NCBI RefSeq assembly: GCF_019711375.1 | Contig: NZ_CP081295.1 | Span: 620,001-684,000 of the forward strand | Length of the DNA: 64,000 nt | Direction of reading: 5' to 3' | Origin: Qipengyuania aurantiaca | GTDB taxonomy: Bacteria; Pseudomonadota; Alphaproteobacteria; Sphingomonadales; Sphingomonadaceae | In this document: positions 1 through 10,376 of the stretch, piece after piece | Layout of the letters: each line of letters begins with the position of its first letter | Position numbering within the stretch: the first letter of the stretch is position 1 | The notes under the pieces: model-generated | Seen by the model: the letters and a program-made list of their open reading frames with translations, nothing else | The model's database searches: none | Told to the model about the DNA's origin: nothing | Made by a program: the position numbers and the translations under genes

Positions 1-94
1 GCCGCGCGGGGTCATTTAGATTGGGCGCAGCTATGTACGGCATAAGGGATCAGCTTGGCATGACAGCCTCGCCTCGCCGTGCGCGCTTCATACG

Positions 95-2134
95 ATGACG
101 GCGGCCTTCAACCACATCGAATGCGAAAGGGTCGTCGCCGACCTGCTGGGGATGCTGTCGCCCGCCGAAAAGGCCGGGCAGCTCGTGATGCGCCCTGTGC
201 CGCCGGTCGAGGACCGGGAGGCGACCGAAAGCTTCCTTGCCGATCTTCGTGCCGGTCGCATCGGGACGGTCACGGGTGTTGGCGATGCACAGGAGGCCGA
301 AAACCTTCAACGGCTTGCGCAGACGGAAACGCGGCTCGGCATCCCTCTCCTCATTCCGGCCGAAACCGGCTCGGGCGTGGAAACCATTTTTCCTTCCGCG
401 CTGGCCGTCGCGGCCAGCTGGGACGCCGATGCGGTCGAAGCCGCCGGTGCCGTGTTGGCACAGGAACTCGATGCGCGCGGTGCCAATTGGGCGCTCACGC
501 CTCCCTTACCGCCGAGCGGTATCGGAGGACTCGAGGGTCCGCAGGCCGACACCGCGCACACGCATCTCGGCGCGCAGCTCGCCGCAGCGCATATTCGCGG
601 CCTTCAGGGCCGCAGCAGCCTGCGCAGCCCGGGCGTGCTCGCCAATCTGGCGTTTGGCGCGTCCGCTCGCGGCCAGGCCATATCGGCAGAGAGCAAAGCG
701 GTCGCCGCGCTTGAACTCGCCCATACCGCCATCGGCGAAGGCGCTGTCGGCAGCCTTGCCTGCGACGCCATCACGCGAGAAATGCAGCCGGCGTTCGAAA
801 CAGCCTTTGGCCTGCTCAAGGGACCCGGCGGCTTCGACGGCGTCTTCCTGTGCGAATGGAAGGCTCTCGCCGCTGAGCTGGCGGGGGATGAACTTGCGCA
901 AGCCGACGAACGGGAAATCGATCCCGACACGTTGGTGGAGGCGCTGCAAACAGGCCGGATCGACCGCCACCGTGTTGACGACATGGCAGCGCGGGTCCTG
1001 CGGGCGAAATACCGCCTTGGCCTGCTAAGCTCGGCCATCGTCGGCAGCGTCCGCCCACAGCGTCACACCATGCCGACGCCGATCCATAACCGCGAAAGCG
1101 CGCTCGATCTCGCGCGCCGCAGCCCGGTGCTGCTGCGCAACGAACCCGCGCTGCTGCCGCTGGGTATCGATTCGGGGGATGTGCTGGTCGTCGGGCCGAC
1201 CGCCGCCGACCGCCACGCCCCGCTCGATGGGCGCGCCGGGGTTGCGGCCAGCCTGCTCGACGGGCTGGAGCAACTGGGCGTGCCGCATCGCTATGTGCCG
1301 GGCCTCGCCCTGCGCGATGCGGACCAGCCAGTGGATGCGCTCATCGGGGCAGACAGCATGGCCATCGGCATGGCCTGCGAAGCCGCTAAGCGCGCGGGAA
1401 CGATCGTGCTCGCCATCGGAGGCAACGCGCAAGGCGAACTCGGTGATGCCGAGAACGCCTTACTCGGCGGCCTTGCCTCCGTGACCGAGCGACTCATCCT
1501 CGTCGGCATGGGAGCCGCCCCTCTCGATCCGCGCCTGTCGGGGCGGACGCAGGGCACGGTCCTCCACGCCGGGCGGCTCGGCACGATGTCGGGCCACGCG
1601 ATCGCCGAATTGCTGACCGGCGAGGCCTCGCCCTGCGGCAAGCTACCCCTCACCCTCGCCCGCCCCGATGGAGCGCCCGGCCTGCCCTTCGGCCACGGGC
1701 TCACCTATGGCGATTTCGCCCTCACCGACCTCCGGATCGAAGTCGGGCGACAGCGCATCTACGCCTCGGCGCTTTTGCGCAACGCTGGCGAGGTCGCGGG
1801 GCTGGAGACCGTGCAGCTTTATGTCGGCGGACGAGGCGCGGCGGACGAAGACCCCGAACCCCTGCGCTTGGCCGATTTCCAGCGCGTCCGGCTTCACGCC
1901 GGTGGCAGCGAGCATTTGACTTTCGAGCTGGGGCGCAAGGAAATCGGACATTTTGCCGCGAACGGCAGCTTCCGGATCGAGGAAGGCGACCTCACCATCG
2001 CGATGGGGCTGAGCAGCGCGCGGCTGATGACAGAGACTGTCGCAATTTCGGATGAACTCGCCCGCAGCCTCGCCGGAGCCGACCGGCGGCTGGGCAACCT
2101 TCCGATCCGTCCCGTGGTCCGTCGCCGGGCCTAG
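95..2134 (+). CDS. Glycoside hydrolase family 3-like protein, probable pseudoenzyme
   Basis: The 679-residue protein follows the GH3 layout of beta-glucosidases: an N-terminal barrel domain (about 20-310), the C-terminal GH3 sandwich (about 350-560), then a fibronectin-III-like tail. The motif LPFGHGLTYGDF near 530-541 is the family's FPFGYGLSY signature. The residues that normally make the active site are missing. The substrate-binding Asp position reads AETGSG (89-94), the DPRWGR region is replaced by a Pro/Gly loop (136-148), no KHF motif is present, and the nucleophile Asp of the SDW/SDH motif is Glu254 in CEW. No signal peptide is seen. It converges on the DUF2891 gene and the two share a CTAG, which gives TAG on both strands. 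The fold call is secure; catalytic activity is doubtful. Confidence 0.8.
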   Translation: MTAAFNHIECERVVADLLGMLSPAEKAGQLVMRPVPPVEDREATESFLADLRAGRIGTVTGVGDAQEAENLQRLAQTETRLGIPLLIPAETGSGVETIFPSALAVAASWDADAVEAAGAVLAQELDARGANWALTPPLPPSGIGGLEGPQADTAHTHLGAQLAAAHIRGLQGRSSLRSPGVLANLAFGASARGQAISAESKAVAALELAHTAIGEGAVGSLACDAITREMQPAFETAFGLLKGPGGFDGVFLCEWKALAAELAGDELAQADEREIDPDTLVEALQTGRIDRHRVDDMAARVLRAKYRLGLLSSAIVGSVRPQRHTMPTPIHNRESALDLARRSPVLLRNEPALLPLGIDSGDVLVVGPTAADRHAPLDGRAGVAASLLDGLEQLGVPHRYVPGLALRDADQPVDALIGADSMAIGMACEAAKRAGTIVLAIGGNAQGELGDAENALLGGLASVTERLILVGMGAAPLDPRLSGRTQGTVLHAGRLGTMSGHAIAELLTGEASPCGKLPLTLARPDGAPGLPFGHGLTYGDFALTDLRIEVGRQRIYASALLRNAGEVAGLETVQLYVGGRGAADEDPEPLRLADFQRVRLHAGGSEHLTFELGRKEIGHFAANGSFRIEEGDLTIAMGLSSARLMTETVAISDELARSLAGADRRLGNLPIRPVVRRRA

Positions 2135-3132
2135 GAAGCTTCCCGGAGTTCGAGAAAGGCGAGCAAGGCAAAGCTGGCGAGCCAATGTTCGCCTGCATAG
2201 TCGCCTGCCACGTGGTCCAGCCCGGCATCGAGATGGCGCCGCGCCCTTTGCGCCACGAGCGCGCTCGCGGGATGACCCTCGCCCAGCGCCCGGCCAATGG
2301 CGGCAAGGCACCAACCGCGGCTGAGGTTGAGCCCGTCGAGGTGGGCGATCTTGCCGTCGGTCCGGTCCGACACCGTCACCGGACGGCAGTCGCGCTCCAG
2401 CCAGCCGTTGGCGAGCACCAGATCCTCGAACCATCCGGCGAATTGCAAATGGGGCATGACGCGGCTCATCAGCAGCGCGGCGGTCAGGACTGGCGAAAGG
2501 AAGTCGTCCCCGCCCGGCTCCCAACCCGCGTAATCGCGCCGATTGGCAAAGGCGGCGAGCGCCCATTCGTCGATCGTCGTCAGCAGCTTGGTATCGCGCG
2601 TGGTCGCCCATTCGCGCGCAAGGACCAATGCAAAAGCGGTGTTGAAGTGCGTGCCGACAGTGATCGGATAGGTCAGCACGCGCAGGTATTCGCCCAGCTT
2701 CTCAGCGAAGGCGCGCGCGAGCGGTTCGAGCCGTTTGCCCCAATTGTAGTCCGAGTGTCGCTCCACCTCGTGATGGAGGTATAGGAGCCATGCCCAGCCA
2801 TAGGGCCGCTCGAAACCGCGCGCTTCCGGCCGGTCGAGATAGGCCACCTCGACCGCGAGCTTTTCCGGCGTGAAAGTCCTCTCGGCCAGCGCGGCGATGT
2901 CCGATGCTTCGGGAATGTCGGGGAACAGCCGCCGCAGGGTGAGCAGCGTCCACCAGCCATGCACGCAGCTGTGCCAGTCGAAGCTGCCGAAGAACACCGG
3001 ATGCAAGTCGCGGGGCGACCGCACATCCGCATCGCCCGCCATCACGTGGTCGAGCTTGTGCGGATATTCGCGCGTCACATGGCCCAGCGCGATGCGCGCG
3101 AAGCGGGCGGCAATGTCCTCGGTCAGTTCCAC
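2131..3132 (-). CDS. DUF2891 family protein
   Basis: This is a protein of about 333 residues of the DUF2891 type, an all-helical soluble family rich in Trp and His (FFGSFDWHSCVHGWW near the N-terminus, HYN/YNW and GTHFN motifs further in). The function is not established. I place the start at the GTG at 3132, where VELTEDIAARFARIAL begins, because it overlaps the end of the DUF979 gene by about 10 bases as expected inside an operon. A longer frame upstream exists but looks unrelated to the family. It is the last gene of the leftward 5-oxoproline cluster, so a role in handling pyroglutamyl compounds is inferred from context only. Confidence 0.75.
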   Translation of the reverse strand: MELTEDIAARFARIALGHVTREYPHKLDHVMAGDADVRSPRDLHPVFFGSFDWHSCVHGWWTLLTLRRLFPDIPEASDIAALAERTFTPEKLAVEVAYLDRPEARGFERPYGWAWLLYLHHEVERHSDYNWGKRLEPLARAFAEKLGEYLRVLTYPITVGTHFNTAFALVLAREWATTRDTKLLTTIDEWALAAFANRRDYAGWEPGGDDFLSPVLTAALLMSRVMPHLQFAGWFEDLVLANGWLERDCRPVTVSDRTDGKIAHLDGLNLSRGWCLAAIGRALGEGHPASALVAQRARRHLDAGLDHVAGDYAGEHWLASFALLAFLELREAS

Positions 3133-4073
3133 AGCAGGAAGGCTCCGACATAGATGATGGCGACGTTGCACAGCCAGAGCGGGATGGCCGTGCCGATCTG
3201 CTGCCGGATGACGCCGTTCTGGTCTTTGAGTTCCAGCAGCGCGGCGGGCACGATGTTGAAGTTGGCCGCCATCGGGGTCATCAGCGTGCCGCAGAAACCC
3301 GCCAGCATCCCGACCGCCCCGATCACCGCGGGATTGCCGCCGTAATCCTCCACCAGCAGGGGTATGCCGATAGCCGCCGCCATCACCGGGAAGGCGGCAA
3401 AGGCGTTGCCCATGATCATCGTGAACAGCGCCATGCCGAGCGCGAAGACCACCACGGTCAGGAACACGCTACCCCGCGGGATCACCTCGCCCGCGATGCC
3501 GCCGATGATGTCGCCTACGCCCGCAAGCGCGAAGACTGCGCCAAGCGCCGCGAGCATTTGCGGCAGGATGCCCGCCCAGCCGATGGAATCAAGCAGGCGG
3601 CGCCCTTCCTCCGCCGGGGCGAGTAGCGGGGGATTCAGCCACACCATGGCAACGGCGATGGCTACCAGCACACCGATGCCGAACAGGATCAGCGTCTCGC
3701 GGCGCTCGGCGAATAAGCCAGTCTCGCCGAAGGGCGTGTAATTGTAGAGCAGCGTGCCCGCGACGGCGGTCATGGGCACGATCAGGGCGGGCAGGAAGAG
3801 CCGGTTGCCGAGCTTTTCGGAAAAGGCCTCGCGCTCTTCGGGCGAGGTTGTCGGCGGATCGCTCCGCTTGAGCAGGCCGAAGCCCGCAATGGCGACCATG
3901 GCGAGGACCAGAACGCCGTTCGCGAAATCGGACAGGTGCGTGCCGAAGAGGAAGCTTGCGGCCAGCAGCCCCCAGAAGCCGGCGTTGCCCCATTTGCCGT
4001 CCCGCGCCGAAAGCAGCGCCCAGACGACGAAGAAGCCGCCGGTCAGGATGTAGAGCCATTCGTAGTCGATCAT
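3123..4073 (-). CDS. DUF979 family membrane protein, putative permease half
   Basis: The 316-residue protein is very hydrophobic, with about nine to ten membrane spans and no signal peptide. It matches the DUF979 family, which is almost always encoded next to DUF969; the two together probably form one transporter. The ATG overlaps the stop of DUF969 (ATGA), so translation is coupled. Its position behind an oxoprolinase gene supports transport of 5-oxoproline or a related compound. That function is known to me only as a genomic-context proposal for these families, not as a demonstrated activity. Confidence 0.75.
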   Translation of the reverse strand: MIDYEWLYILTGGFFVVWALLSARDGKWGNAGFWGLLAASFLFGTHLSDFANGVLVLAMVAIAGFGLLKRSDPPTTSPEEREAFSEKLGNRLFLPALIVPMTAVAGTLLYNYTPFGETGLFAERRETLILFGIGVLVAIAVAMVWLNPPLLAPAEEGRRLLDSIGWAGILPQMLAALGAVFALAGVGDIIGGIAGEVIPRGSVFLTVVVFALGMALFTMIMGNAFAAFPVMAAAIGIPLLVEDYGGNPAVIGAVGMLAGFCGTLMTPMAANFNIVPAALLELKDQNGVIRQQIGTAIPLWLCNVAIIYVGAFLLWN

Positions 4074-4741
4074 CGCGCGGCCCTCCCGAGACGACGGTCG
4101 AGCGCGCGGATGCGCCAGCCGTGGATCAGGAAGGCGCAGATCGCCGTCGGGATCGCCCAGACCGAAAGCTGCAGCGGGGTGAGCGGATAGCCGTAGCTTT
4201 CGAATACGCCTTGGATCAGCAGGATCGAGGCGATGGCGAAAAAGATATCTTCGCCGAAGAAAAGGCCGACATTGTCCGTCGCCGCCGACATGGCGAGGAC
4301 CTTTTCGCGGTCCTCTTCGGCGAGCGTGCCGTGCGACATTTCCGCCGCGGCCTCGGCCATGGGGGCGACAAGTGGCCGCACTGCCTGCGGGTGGCCGCCG
4401 ATGTCCTTCATGCCGATGGCGGCCGTGAACTGGCGGAACAGGAGGTAGACGGTGAGCAGCTTGCCCATGGTCGCGCCTCGCAGGTTTGCGATCACCGCGC
4501 GTGCGCGCTGCTGCAGGCCGTAACGCTCAAGCAAGCCGATCACCGGCAGGATGATCCATGTGACGGAGATGTAGCGGTTGTCGTTGAACGCCTTGCCCAA
4601 CGCCTCGACCACGGCGACGAGGTCGAGCCCTGCCAAGACGCCCGTCGCCAGCGCCGCGCCGACCACGACCAGCAGCGGATTGAAACGCAGGGCAAAGCCG
4701 ATCACGACGATGGCGATGCCCAGCAGCGGCCAGTAATTCAT
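4070..4741 (-). CDS. DUF969 family membrane protein, putative permease half
   Basis: The protein has about 223 residues and starts [20 protein letters not shown], with several membrane spans and the conserved stretch KDIGGHPQAVRPLVAPMAEAAA typical of DUF969. The chosen ATG at 4741 overlaps the stop of the oxoprolinase gene (ATGA), and its own stop overlaps the start of DUF979 in the same way. The oxoprolinase, DUF969 and DUF979 genes therefore read as one translationally coupled unit. Probable cytoplasmic-membrane partner of DUF979; the substrate is inferred to be 5-oxoproline from the neighbours. Confidence 0.75.
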   Translation of the reverse strand: MNYWPLLGIAIVVIGFALRFNPLLVVVGAALATGVLAGLDLVAVVEALGKAFNDNRYISVTWIILPVIGLLERYGLQQRARAVIANLRGATMGKLLTVYLLFRQFTAAIGMKDIGGHPQAVRPLVAPMAEAAAEMSHGTLAEEDREKVLAMSAATDNVGLFFGEDIFFAIASILLIQGVFESYGYPLTPLQLSVWAIPTAICAFLIHGWRIRALDRRLGRAAR

Positions 4742-7700
4742 TCCTGCTCCTCCCCGAAGCCGCCCCCTCCGGGCGTCAGGATGACGAAGGTATCGCCCGG
4801 CTGCATGTCCGCATGGCCGGTCGCCTCCAGTGTCTCGATCTCGCCCGAAGCGCGCTCCACCCAGTTGCGACCGGGCTGGGCATCGCCGCCGCCCCTGATG
4901 CCGCGTGGGGGGACCGCGCGCCGGTTGGCGAGCATATTGGCGCGCATGTCTTCGAGGAAGGTCACGCGCCGCTCCACGCCGTCGCCACCGCAATGCGCGC
5001 CGCGGCCTCCCGAACCGCGCCGGATTGCGAAGCTTTCGAGCCGCACCGGCAGGCGCGTTTCGAGGATTTCGGGATCGGTCAGCCGACTGTTGGTCATGTG
5101 CGTCTGCACGGCGCTGGTTCCCTCGTGGTCCGGCCCAGCACCCGAGCCGCCGCAAATGGTTTCGTAATACTGATGCGCCTCGTTGCCGAAGGTGAAGTTG
5201 TTCATCGTCCCCTGGCTCGGTGCGAGGCGCCCGGTGGCGGCGAACAGCGCATCGGTGACGACCTGGCTCGTCTCGACATTGCCCGCGACGACAGCTGCGC
5301 CAGGGCGCGGATTGAGCATGCTTCCTTCGGGCACGATGAGTTCAACCGGCCGCAGGCACCCGTCGTTCATCGGGATCTGGTCGTCGATAAGCGTGCGCAG
5401 CACATAGAGCGCGGCGGCGCGGGTGATCGAACGCGGGGCGTTGAAATTGTCGGGCAGCTGGTCGCTCGTGCCGGCAAAGTCGAACACCGCCGAACGGGCA
5501 TCCCGGTCGATCCTCATGGCCACCTTGACCAGCGCGCCATTGTCCATCTCGTAGGCAAAACTGCCGTCCTCCAGCCGGTCGAGCAGGCGGCGCACGCTTT
5601 CTTCCGCGTTGGCGATCACATGGGCCATATAGGCCGCGGCGACATCAGCCCCCTGCGCCCGCGCCGCGCCCTGAAGCAGTTCCGCGCCGCGTGTGCAGGC
5701 GGCCAGCTGGGCGCGCAGGTCGGACAGGTTGCGTGACGGATTGCGCGCGGGATAGCGGGCGGAGGCCAGCGCCTCGCGCACCGCCTCTCCACGGAAATTT
5801 CCCTCGTCGACCATCAGGAGGTTGTCAATCATGACGCCCTCCTCCTCGATCGTGCGGCTCTCGGGCGGCATTGATCCCGGTGCGATCCCGCCAATGTCGG
5901 CATGGTGCCCGCGCGCGGCGACGAAGGCGTCAGGTTCGTCGCCTTTTTCGCTGTAGAAGACCGGCACGATCACCGTGATATCGGGCAGATGCGTGCCGCC
6001 CCGATAGGGATCGTTGAGCACATAGGCATCGCCGCGCCGGAACCCGCGGCCGTCGCGCCTCACTCCGCGCGCCTCGATCACGCGGGCGATGCTGTCGCCC
6101 ATGCTACCGAGGTGCACGGGGATATGCGGAGCGTTGGCGATCAGATTTCCACGCGCGTCGAACAGCGCGCAGGAGAAATCGAGCCTCTCCTTGATGTTGA
6201 CCGAGGTGGCGGTGGATTGCAGCACCACGCCCATTTCCTCGGCAATCGCCATGAAGAGGTTGTTGTAGATCTCGAGCCGGACCGGATCGACCTCGGTCCC
6301 CACAGCGCGGCTGCGCTCCAGCGCCTCGACACGGGTGAGGACCAAGGTGCCTTCTTCGGCCAGCTTCGCCTGCCAGCCCTGTTCGACAACGGTAGTCGAT
6401 CCGGGATCGACGATCAGCGCGGGGCCCGACACGTGCTCGCCCTCGCCCATGTTGGCGCGGGCCAGCGTAGGCCAGTCGCCGCTCGCTTCGCCGGAGACGG
6501 GCACGGGATCGGCATGCGCCGTGGCTAGACCGCCCGAAATGCCGCTCGCCTCGACGCTCAGCGCCTCGACGATGATCGGCGCCTCTGCGTCCGAATAGCC
6601 GAAGCGCTGGCGGTGGAGCTTGCGGAAGGCTTCGTCCATCTCCTCCACCGCGCCAATGTCGACGGTGAGCATGGAGTCGCTGCCCTTGAAGCGCAGTCGG
6701 GCGCGGCTTTCGACTGTGATCGCCCCGCGATCGATGCCCTGCTCCGCCAGCGCACCGCGCGCTTCGGCTTCGAGCGCGGCGAGGCTTTGCGCGAAATGGC
6801 CTCTGAGCGGTTGGACGAGGCTGACCTCGCGGATCGCCTTCACCGGCGCGAGGCCGATGCCATAGGCCGACAGGATACCCGCAAGCGGATGCACCAGCAC
6901 CGTCTCGATCCCCAGTTCGTCCGCCACCTTGCAGGCGTGCTGCCCGCCCGCCCCGCCGAAGCAGGCCAGCGCATAGGTGGTCATGTCATGCCCGCGCGCC
7001 ACGCTGATCTTGCGGATGGCATTGGCCATGTTATCGACCGCGATGGCGAGGAAACCCTTGGCGATATCTTCGAGCGGCTTCGGGTCGGGAAGCGCGGCGG
7101 CCACCTCTTCTAAACGCGCGCGTGCGGCGGCAGGGTCGAGCGGCTCGTTCCCCTCCGGTCCGAACACGGCCGGAAAAAACGCTGGATCGACCCGACCAAG
7201 GAAGACATTGCAGTCGGTCACCGTCAGGGGGCCGCCCTTGCGATAACAAGCGGGTCCGGGATCGGCACCGGCGCTTTCGGGGCCGACGCGGAACCGGGCG
7301 CCATCGAAGCTGCAGATCGAGCCGCCGCCCGCCGCCACCGTGTGGATCTGCATCATCGGCGCCGCCACGCGCACGCCCGCCACAACGCTATCGCCGGTCA
7401 GCTCGTACTCGCCTGCGTAATGCGCGACATCGGTGCTGGTCCCGCCCATGTCGAAGCCGATAAGCTTCTCGTGCCCCAGAGGCTTTGCGGCGGCGACCAT
7501 GCCGACCACGCCGCCGGCGGGTCCCGAAAGGATCGCGTCCTTGCCGCGGAACGCGCCGACTTCGGCCAGCCCGCCATTCGACTGCATGAAGCGCAGCCGG
7601 TCGGCCTCGGGCAAGGCGGCGCGCAGCGTGTCGGTGTAGCGCTTGAGGACGGGCGAGAGATAGGCGTCCACCACCGTCGTATCGCCGCGCGGGACGAGCT

Positions 7701-8295
7701 TGATCAGCGGCGCGACCTCGTGGCTGACGCTGACCTGCGCAAAGCCCAGTTCGCGCGCGATCCGCGCTAGCTTCTCTTCATGGGCGCGGTATTTCCAGCC
7801 GTGCATCAGCACGATGGCGATGGCGTCGAAGCCGTCTTGCCGCAGCGCCTCGAAATCGCGCCTTGCGGCATCTTCATCCAGCGAGACCAGCACCTCGCCA
7901 TCCGCGCCGACACGCTCGGCCACCTCGACCACGCCTGCGGGCAACTGCTCTGGCAGGACGATGTGACGCGCAAAGATCTCCGGCCGCGCCTGCGTCCCGA
8001 TCCGCAGCGCATCGCCGAAGCCTTGCGTGATCGCCAGCGCCAGCCGTTCGCCCTTGCGTTCGAGCAGCGCGTTGGTCGCCACCGTCGTTCCGATGCGCAA
8101 CTCGGCGATCGGACCCTCGCCATGCTCCGCCATGAGGCGCCGCACCGCCTCGCTCGCGGCATCGCGATAGTGGTCGGGATTCTCGGAGAGCAGCTTGTCG
8201 GTCACCAGCCGCCCTTGCGGAGTGGTGGCTACAACATCGGTGAAGGTCCCTCCGCGATCGATCGCGAAGCGCCATGCGGGCTTTTGGTCGGTCAT
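4738..8295 (-). CDS. 5-oxoprolinase / hydantoinase, fused HyuA-HyuB type
   Basis: The protein has about 1185 residues and combines both halves of the hydantoinase/oxoprolinase superfamily in one chain. An N-terminal HyuA domain begins [14 protein letters not shown] with the later [14 protein letters not shown] motif. A HyuB domain starts near residue 670 with [17 protein letters not shown] and [13 protein letters not shown]. Fused enzymes of this size hydrolyse 5-oxo-L-proline to L-glutamate with ATP; related proteins act on hydantoins or acetone-like ketones, so substrate is not certain. I prefer the ATG at 8295 over one nine bases upstream because [16 protein letters not shown] is the shorter family-like start. 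Upstream, the aldehyde dehydrogenase stops 37 bases away; downstream it couples to DUF969. Confidence 0.85.
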   Translation of the reverse strand: MTDQKPAWRFAIDRGGTFTDVVATTPQGRLVTDKLLSENPDHYRDAASEAVRRLMAEHGEGPIAELRIGTTVATNALLERKGERLALAITQGFGDALRIGTQARPEIFARHIVLPEQLPAGVVEVAERVGADGEVLVSLDEDAARRDFEALRQDGFDAIAIVLMHGWKYRAHEEKLARIARELGFAQVSVSHEVAPLIKLVPRGDTTVVDAYLSPVLKRYTDTLRAALPEADRLRFMQSNGGLAEVGAFRGKDAILSGPAGGVVGMVAAAKPLGHEKLIGFDMGGTSTDVAHYAGEYELTGDSVVAGVRVAAPMMQIHTVAAGGGSICSFDGARFRVGPESAGADPGPACYRKGGPLTVTDCNVFLGRVDPAFFPAVFGPEGNEPLDPAAARARLEEVAAALPDPKPLEDIAKGFLAIAVDNMANAIRKISVARGHDMTTYALACFGGAGGQHACKVADELGIETVLVHPLAGILSAYGIGLAPVKAIREVSLVQPLRGHFAQSLAALEAEARGALAEQGIDRGAITVESRARLRFKGSDSMLTVDIGAVEEMDEAFRKLHRQRFGYSDAEAPIIVEALSVEASGISGGLATAHADPVPVSGEASGDWPTLARANMGEGEHVSGPALIVDPGSTTVVEQGWQAKLAEEGTLVLTRVEALERSRAVGTEVDPVRLEIYNNLFMAIAEEMGVVLQSTATSVNIKERLDFSCALFDARGNLIANAPHIPVHLGSMGDSIARVIEARGVRRDGRGFRRGDAYVLNDPYRGGTHLPDITVIVPVFYSEKGDEPDAFVAARGHHADIGGIAPGSMPPESRTIEEEGVMIDNLLMVDEGNFRGEAVREALASARYPARNPSRNLSDLRAQLAACTRGAELLQGAARAQGADVAAAYMAHVIANAEESVRRLLDRLEDGSFAYEMDNGALVKVAMRIDRDARSAVFDFAGTSDQLPDNFNAPRSITRAAALYVLRTLIDDQIPMNDGCLRPVELIVPEGSMLNPRPGAAVVAGNVETSQVVTDALFAATGRLAPSQGTMNNFTFGNEAHQYYETICGGSGAGPDHEGTSAVQTHMTNSRLTDPEILETRLPVRLESFAIRRGSGGRGAHCGGDGVERRVTFLEDMRANMLANRRAVPPRGIRGGGDAQPGRNWVERASGEIETLEATGHADMQPGDTFVILTPGGGGFGEEQE

Positions 8296-8332
8296 CGCGC
8301 GCACCCTAGGCGCGCGCGATGCGCATGCAAGG

Positions 8333-9757
8333 TCAGACCTCGGCGTTGCGCTTGACGGTAATCACCTGCGGATAGGTGAACTCCTTCAGTCCATCGATCC
8401 CGTATTCCGCGCCGAAGCCCGACTGCTTGTGCCCGCCAAAGGGCGCGAGCGGCGAGATGTGCAGGAATTCGTTGATCCACACCGTGCCCGTTTCGAGCTG
8501 TTCGGCGATTTCGACGCCCTTGTCGGTGTCCTTGGTCCAGACTGCACCGGCAAGGCCGTATTCCGAATTGTTCGCGCGTTCGATGGCCTCTTCCACGCTG
8601 CCGAATTTCATCAGCGGCATGACCGGGCCGAACTGCTCTTCGGCTACGATCCGCGCGTCTTCGGGCGGATTGTCGAGGATGGTGATCGGCACGTAATAGC
8701 CCGTGCCCGAAGGATCGACATCGCCGCCGGTCAGGAACTGGTAGCCGTTGTCCTTGGCGTCCTGGATCAGTTCGCACACGCGCTCGAACTGCTTCTTGTT
8801 CTGGATCGGACCGACGCCCGTGCCCTGTTGCGATCCGTCACCGACGACCACGGTCTTGGCGTATTCGGCGATGGCCTTGGAAAGGTCGTCGTAAATGTCT
8901 TCGTGGATGTAGATGCGCTTGGCCGCCACGCAGATCTGCCCGGCATTGGAAAAGCTCGACCAGAACAGCTGTTCGGCCACCTTCTCGACATCGGCATCGG
9001 GCAGCACGATCGAAGCGTCGTTGCCGCCCAGTTCCAGCGTAATGCGCTTCAGGTCTCCCGCCGCGCCTTCCATGATCTTCTTGCCCGTCGCGGTGGAGCC
9101 GGTGAAGGTGATCTTGTCGATATCGGGGTGCTCGGTGATGAGCGGGCCGAGCTCGTCGGGGCCGGTGATGATGTTGACCGTGCCGGCGGGGACAACGTCC
9201 TTGATTAGCTCGGCAATCCGCAGCGTGGTGAGTGGCGTGAACGGCGAGGGTTTGAGCACGATTGTGCAGCCCGAAATCAGCGCGGGCACGATTTTCTGGA
9301 TCGCCATCATGACGGGAAAGTTCCACGGAACGATGCCGCCGACCACACCCACCGGCACGCGCCGCGTGCGGCTGAGGCGGGTGTCGTCGTCCTGGTTGAT
9401 GACATCGTCGAGCGTCAGGCCCGACTGCGCGGCGGCGAGGCCGGCTGCCCCGAAGATTTCCATCTGCGCCTGCGCATGCGGCTTGCCCTGTTCGGTGGTC
9501 AGCAGGCGGAACAGCTCGTCGGCGTTTTCCTTGATCGCGGCCGAAATGCCCATGACGACCTTCTGGCGTTCCTCCGCCGAGGTCTTGCGCCAGCTCTTGA
9601 AGGCGGTGCGCGCGGCGGCGACGGCGCGGTCGAGTTCGTCCTTGCCGCAGGAGGGGACCAGCCCGACGACCTCTTCGTTCGCCGGATTGACGACGTCGAG
9701 CGTCGCGGCGGTGGTGACCATCTCGCCGTCGATCAGGTTCGAATAGGTCTTGGTCAT
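8333..9757 (-). CDS. NAD(P)-dependent aldehyde dehydrogenase
   Basis: The 474-residue protein has all marks of the aldehyde dehydrogenase superfamily: GGIVPWNFPVMM (cofactor cleft), FTGSTATGKKI, the general-base Glu in ELGGND, and the nucleophile Cys in NAGQICVAAKR, followed by EEQFGPV and NEFLHISPLAPFGGHKQSG near the C-terminus. It oxidises an aldehyde to a carboxylic acid in the cytoplasm. Semialdehyde substrates are plausible given the glutamate-forming neighbour, but sequence alone does not fix the substrate. It heads the leftward cluster with the oxoprolinase and the DUF969/DUF979 permease genes, and lies 98 bases downstream of the AsnC-type regulator. Confidence 0.85.
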   Translation of the reverse strand: MTKTYSNLIDGEMVTTAATLDVVNPANEEVVGLVPSCGKDELDRAVAAARTAFKSWRKTSAEERQKVVMGISAAIKENADELFRLLTTEQGKPHAQAQMEIFGAAGLAAAQSGLTLDDVINQDDDTRLSRTRRVPVGVVGGIVPWNFPVMMAIQKIVPALISGCTIVLKPSPFTPLTTLRIAELIKDVVPAGTVNIITGPDELGPLITEHPDIDKITFTGSTATGKKIMEGAAGDLKRITLELGGNDASIVLPDADVEKVAEQLFWSSFSNAGQICVAAKRIYIHEDIYDDLSKAIAEYAKTVVVGDGSQQGTGVGPIQNKKQFERVCELIQDAKDNGYQFLTGGDVDPSGTGYYVPITILDNPPEDARIVAEEQFGPVMPLMKFGSVEEAIERANNSEYGLAGAVWTKDTDKGVEIAEQLETGTVWINEFLHISPLAPFGGHKQSGFGAEYGIDGLKEFTYPQVITVKRNAEV

Positions 9758-9855
9758 GGCTCTCTCCTCAAAACGCCTAGAATCGGTTTCGGAGAGAAAC
9801 GTAGTCTCTTGCCCGCGTTTGGCAAACGCCTTCCGCGAAGCTGCGGCGCGGCGTG

Positions 9856-10326
9856 CTATTCGGCAGGCAGGGGCAGCGCGGTCTTGGCGATCATCTCTTC
9901 CATTGAAAGAAGTGCGGTCACGCTGAAGATGCTGACGTCCTCGATCAGCGACCGATAGAAACGATCATAGCCCGCCGCATCGGCCACGCGCACCTTGAGC
10001 AGATAATCGATCTCGCCTGCCAGCCGGTGCGCCTCCATGATCTCGGGCCGCGCCTTCAAGGCGGCCATGAAGTCGGCCAGCCACTCCGCATCGTGGCGCG
10101 AGGTGCGCACGAGGACGAAAAAGCAGCTGCCCACACCCACCGCCTCGGCATCGAGGATGGCCACCTGCCGCTCGATCACGCCGGCCTCGCGCAGCTTGCG
10201 GATGCGGTTCCAAACGGGCGTTTTCGACGAACCGACGCGCGCCGCGATTTCATCGAGGCCGGGGGTCGCGTCCTCCTGCAGCAGGCGAAGGATTTTCCGG
10301 TCCAGCGCGTCGATCTTGATAGCCAT
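9856..10326 (-). CDS. Lrp/AsnC family transcriptional regulator
   Basis: The 156-residue protein begins MAIKIDALDRKILRLLQ, the classical N-terminal helix of Lrp/AsnC regulators. A helix-turn-helix follows (LDEIAARVGSSKTPVWNRIRKL), and a C-terminal RAM/ACT-like domain (about 65-150) contains HRLAGEIDYLLKVRVAD. I chose the ATG at 10326 rather than one 42 bases upstream because the family starts here. It is divergent from the sulfate-assimilation operon and directly upstream of the aldehyde dehydrogenase/oxoprolinase cluster, so it could control either or both. A regulator divergent from cysG is a recurring arrangement in alphaproteobacteria as I recall; the ligand is unknown. Confidence 0.85.
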   Translation of the reverse strand: MAIKIDALDRKILRLLQEDATPGLDEIAARVGSSKTPVWNRIRKLREAGVIERQVAILDAEAVGVGSCFFVLVRTSRHDAEWLADFMAALKARPEIMEAHRLAGEIDYLLKVRVADAAGYDRFYRSLIEDVSIFSVTALLSMEEMIAKTALPLPAE

Positions 10327-10376
10327 TCCAAATCCCTCGCATTGGTGGACGATGTTTTCGAATTGCACGCCTCGAA

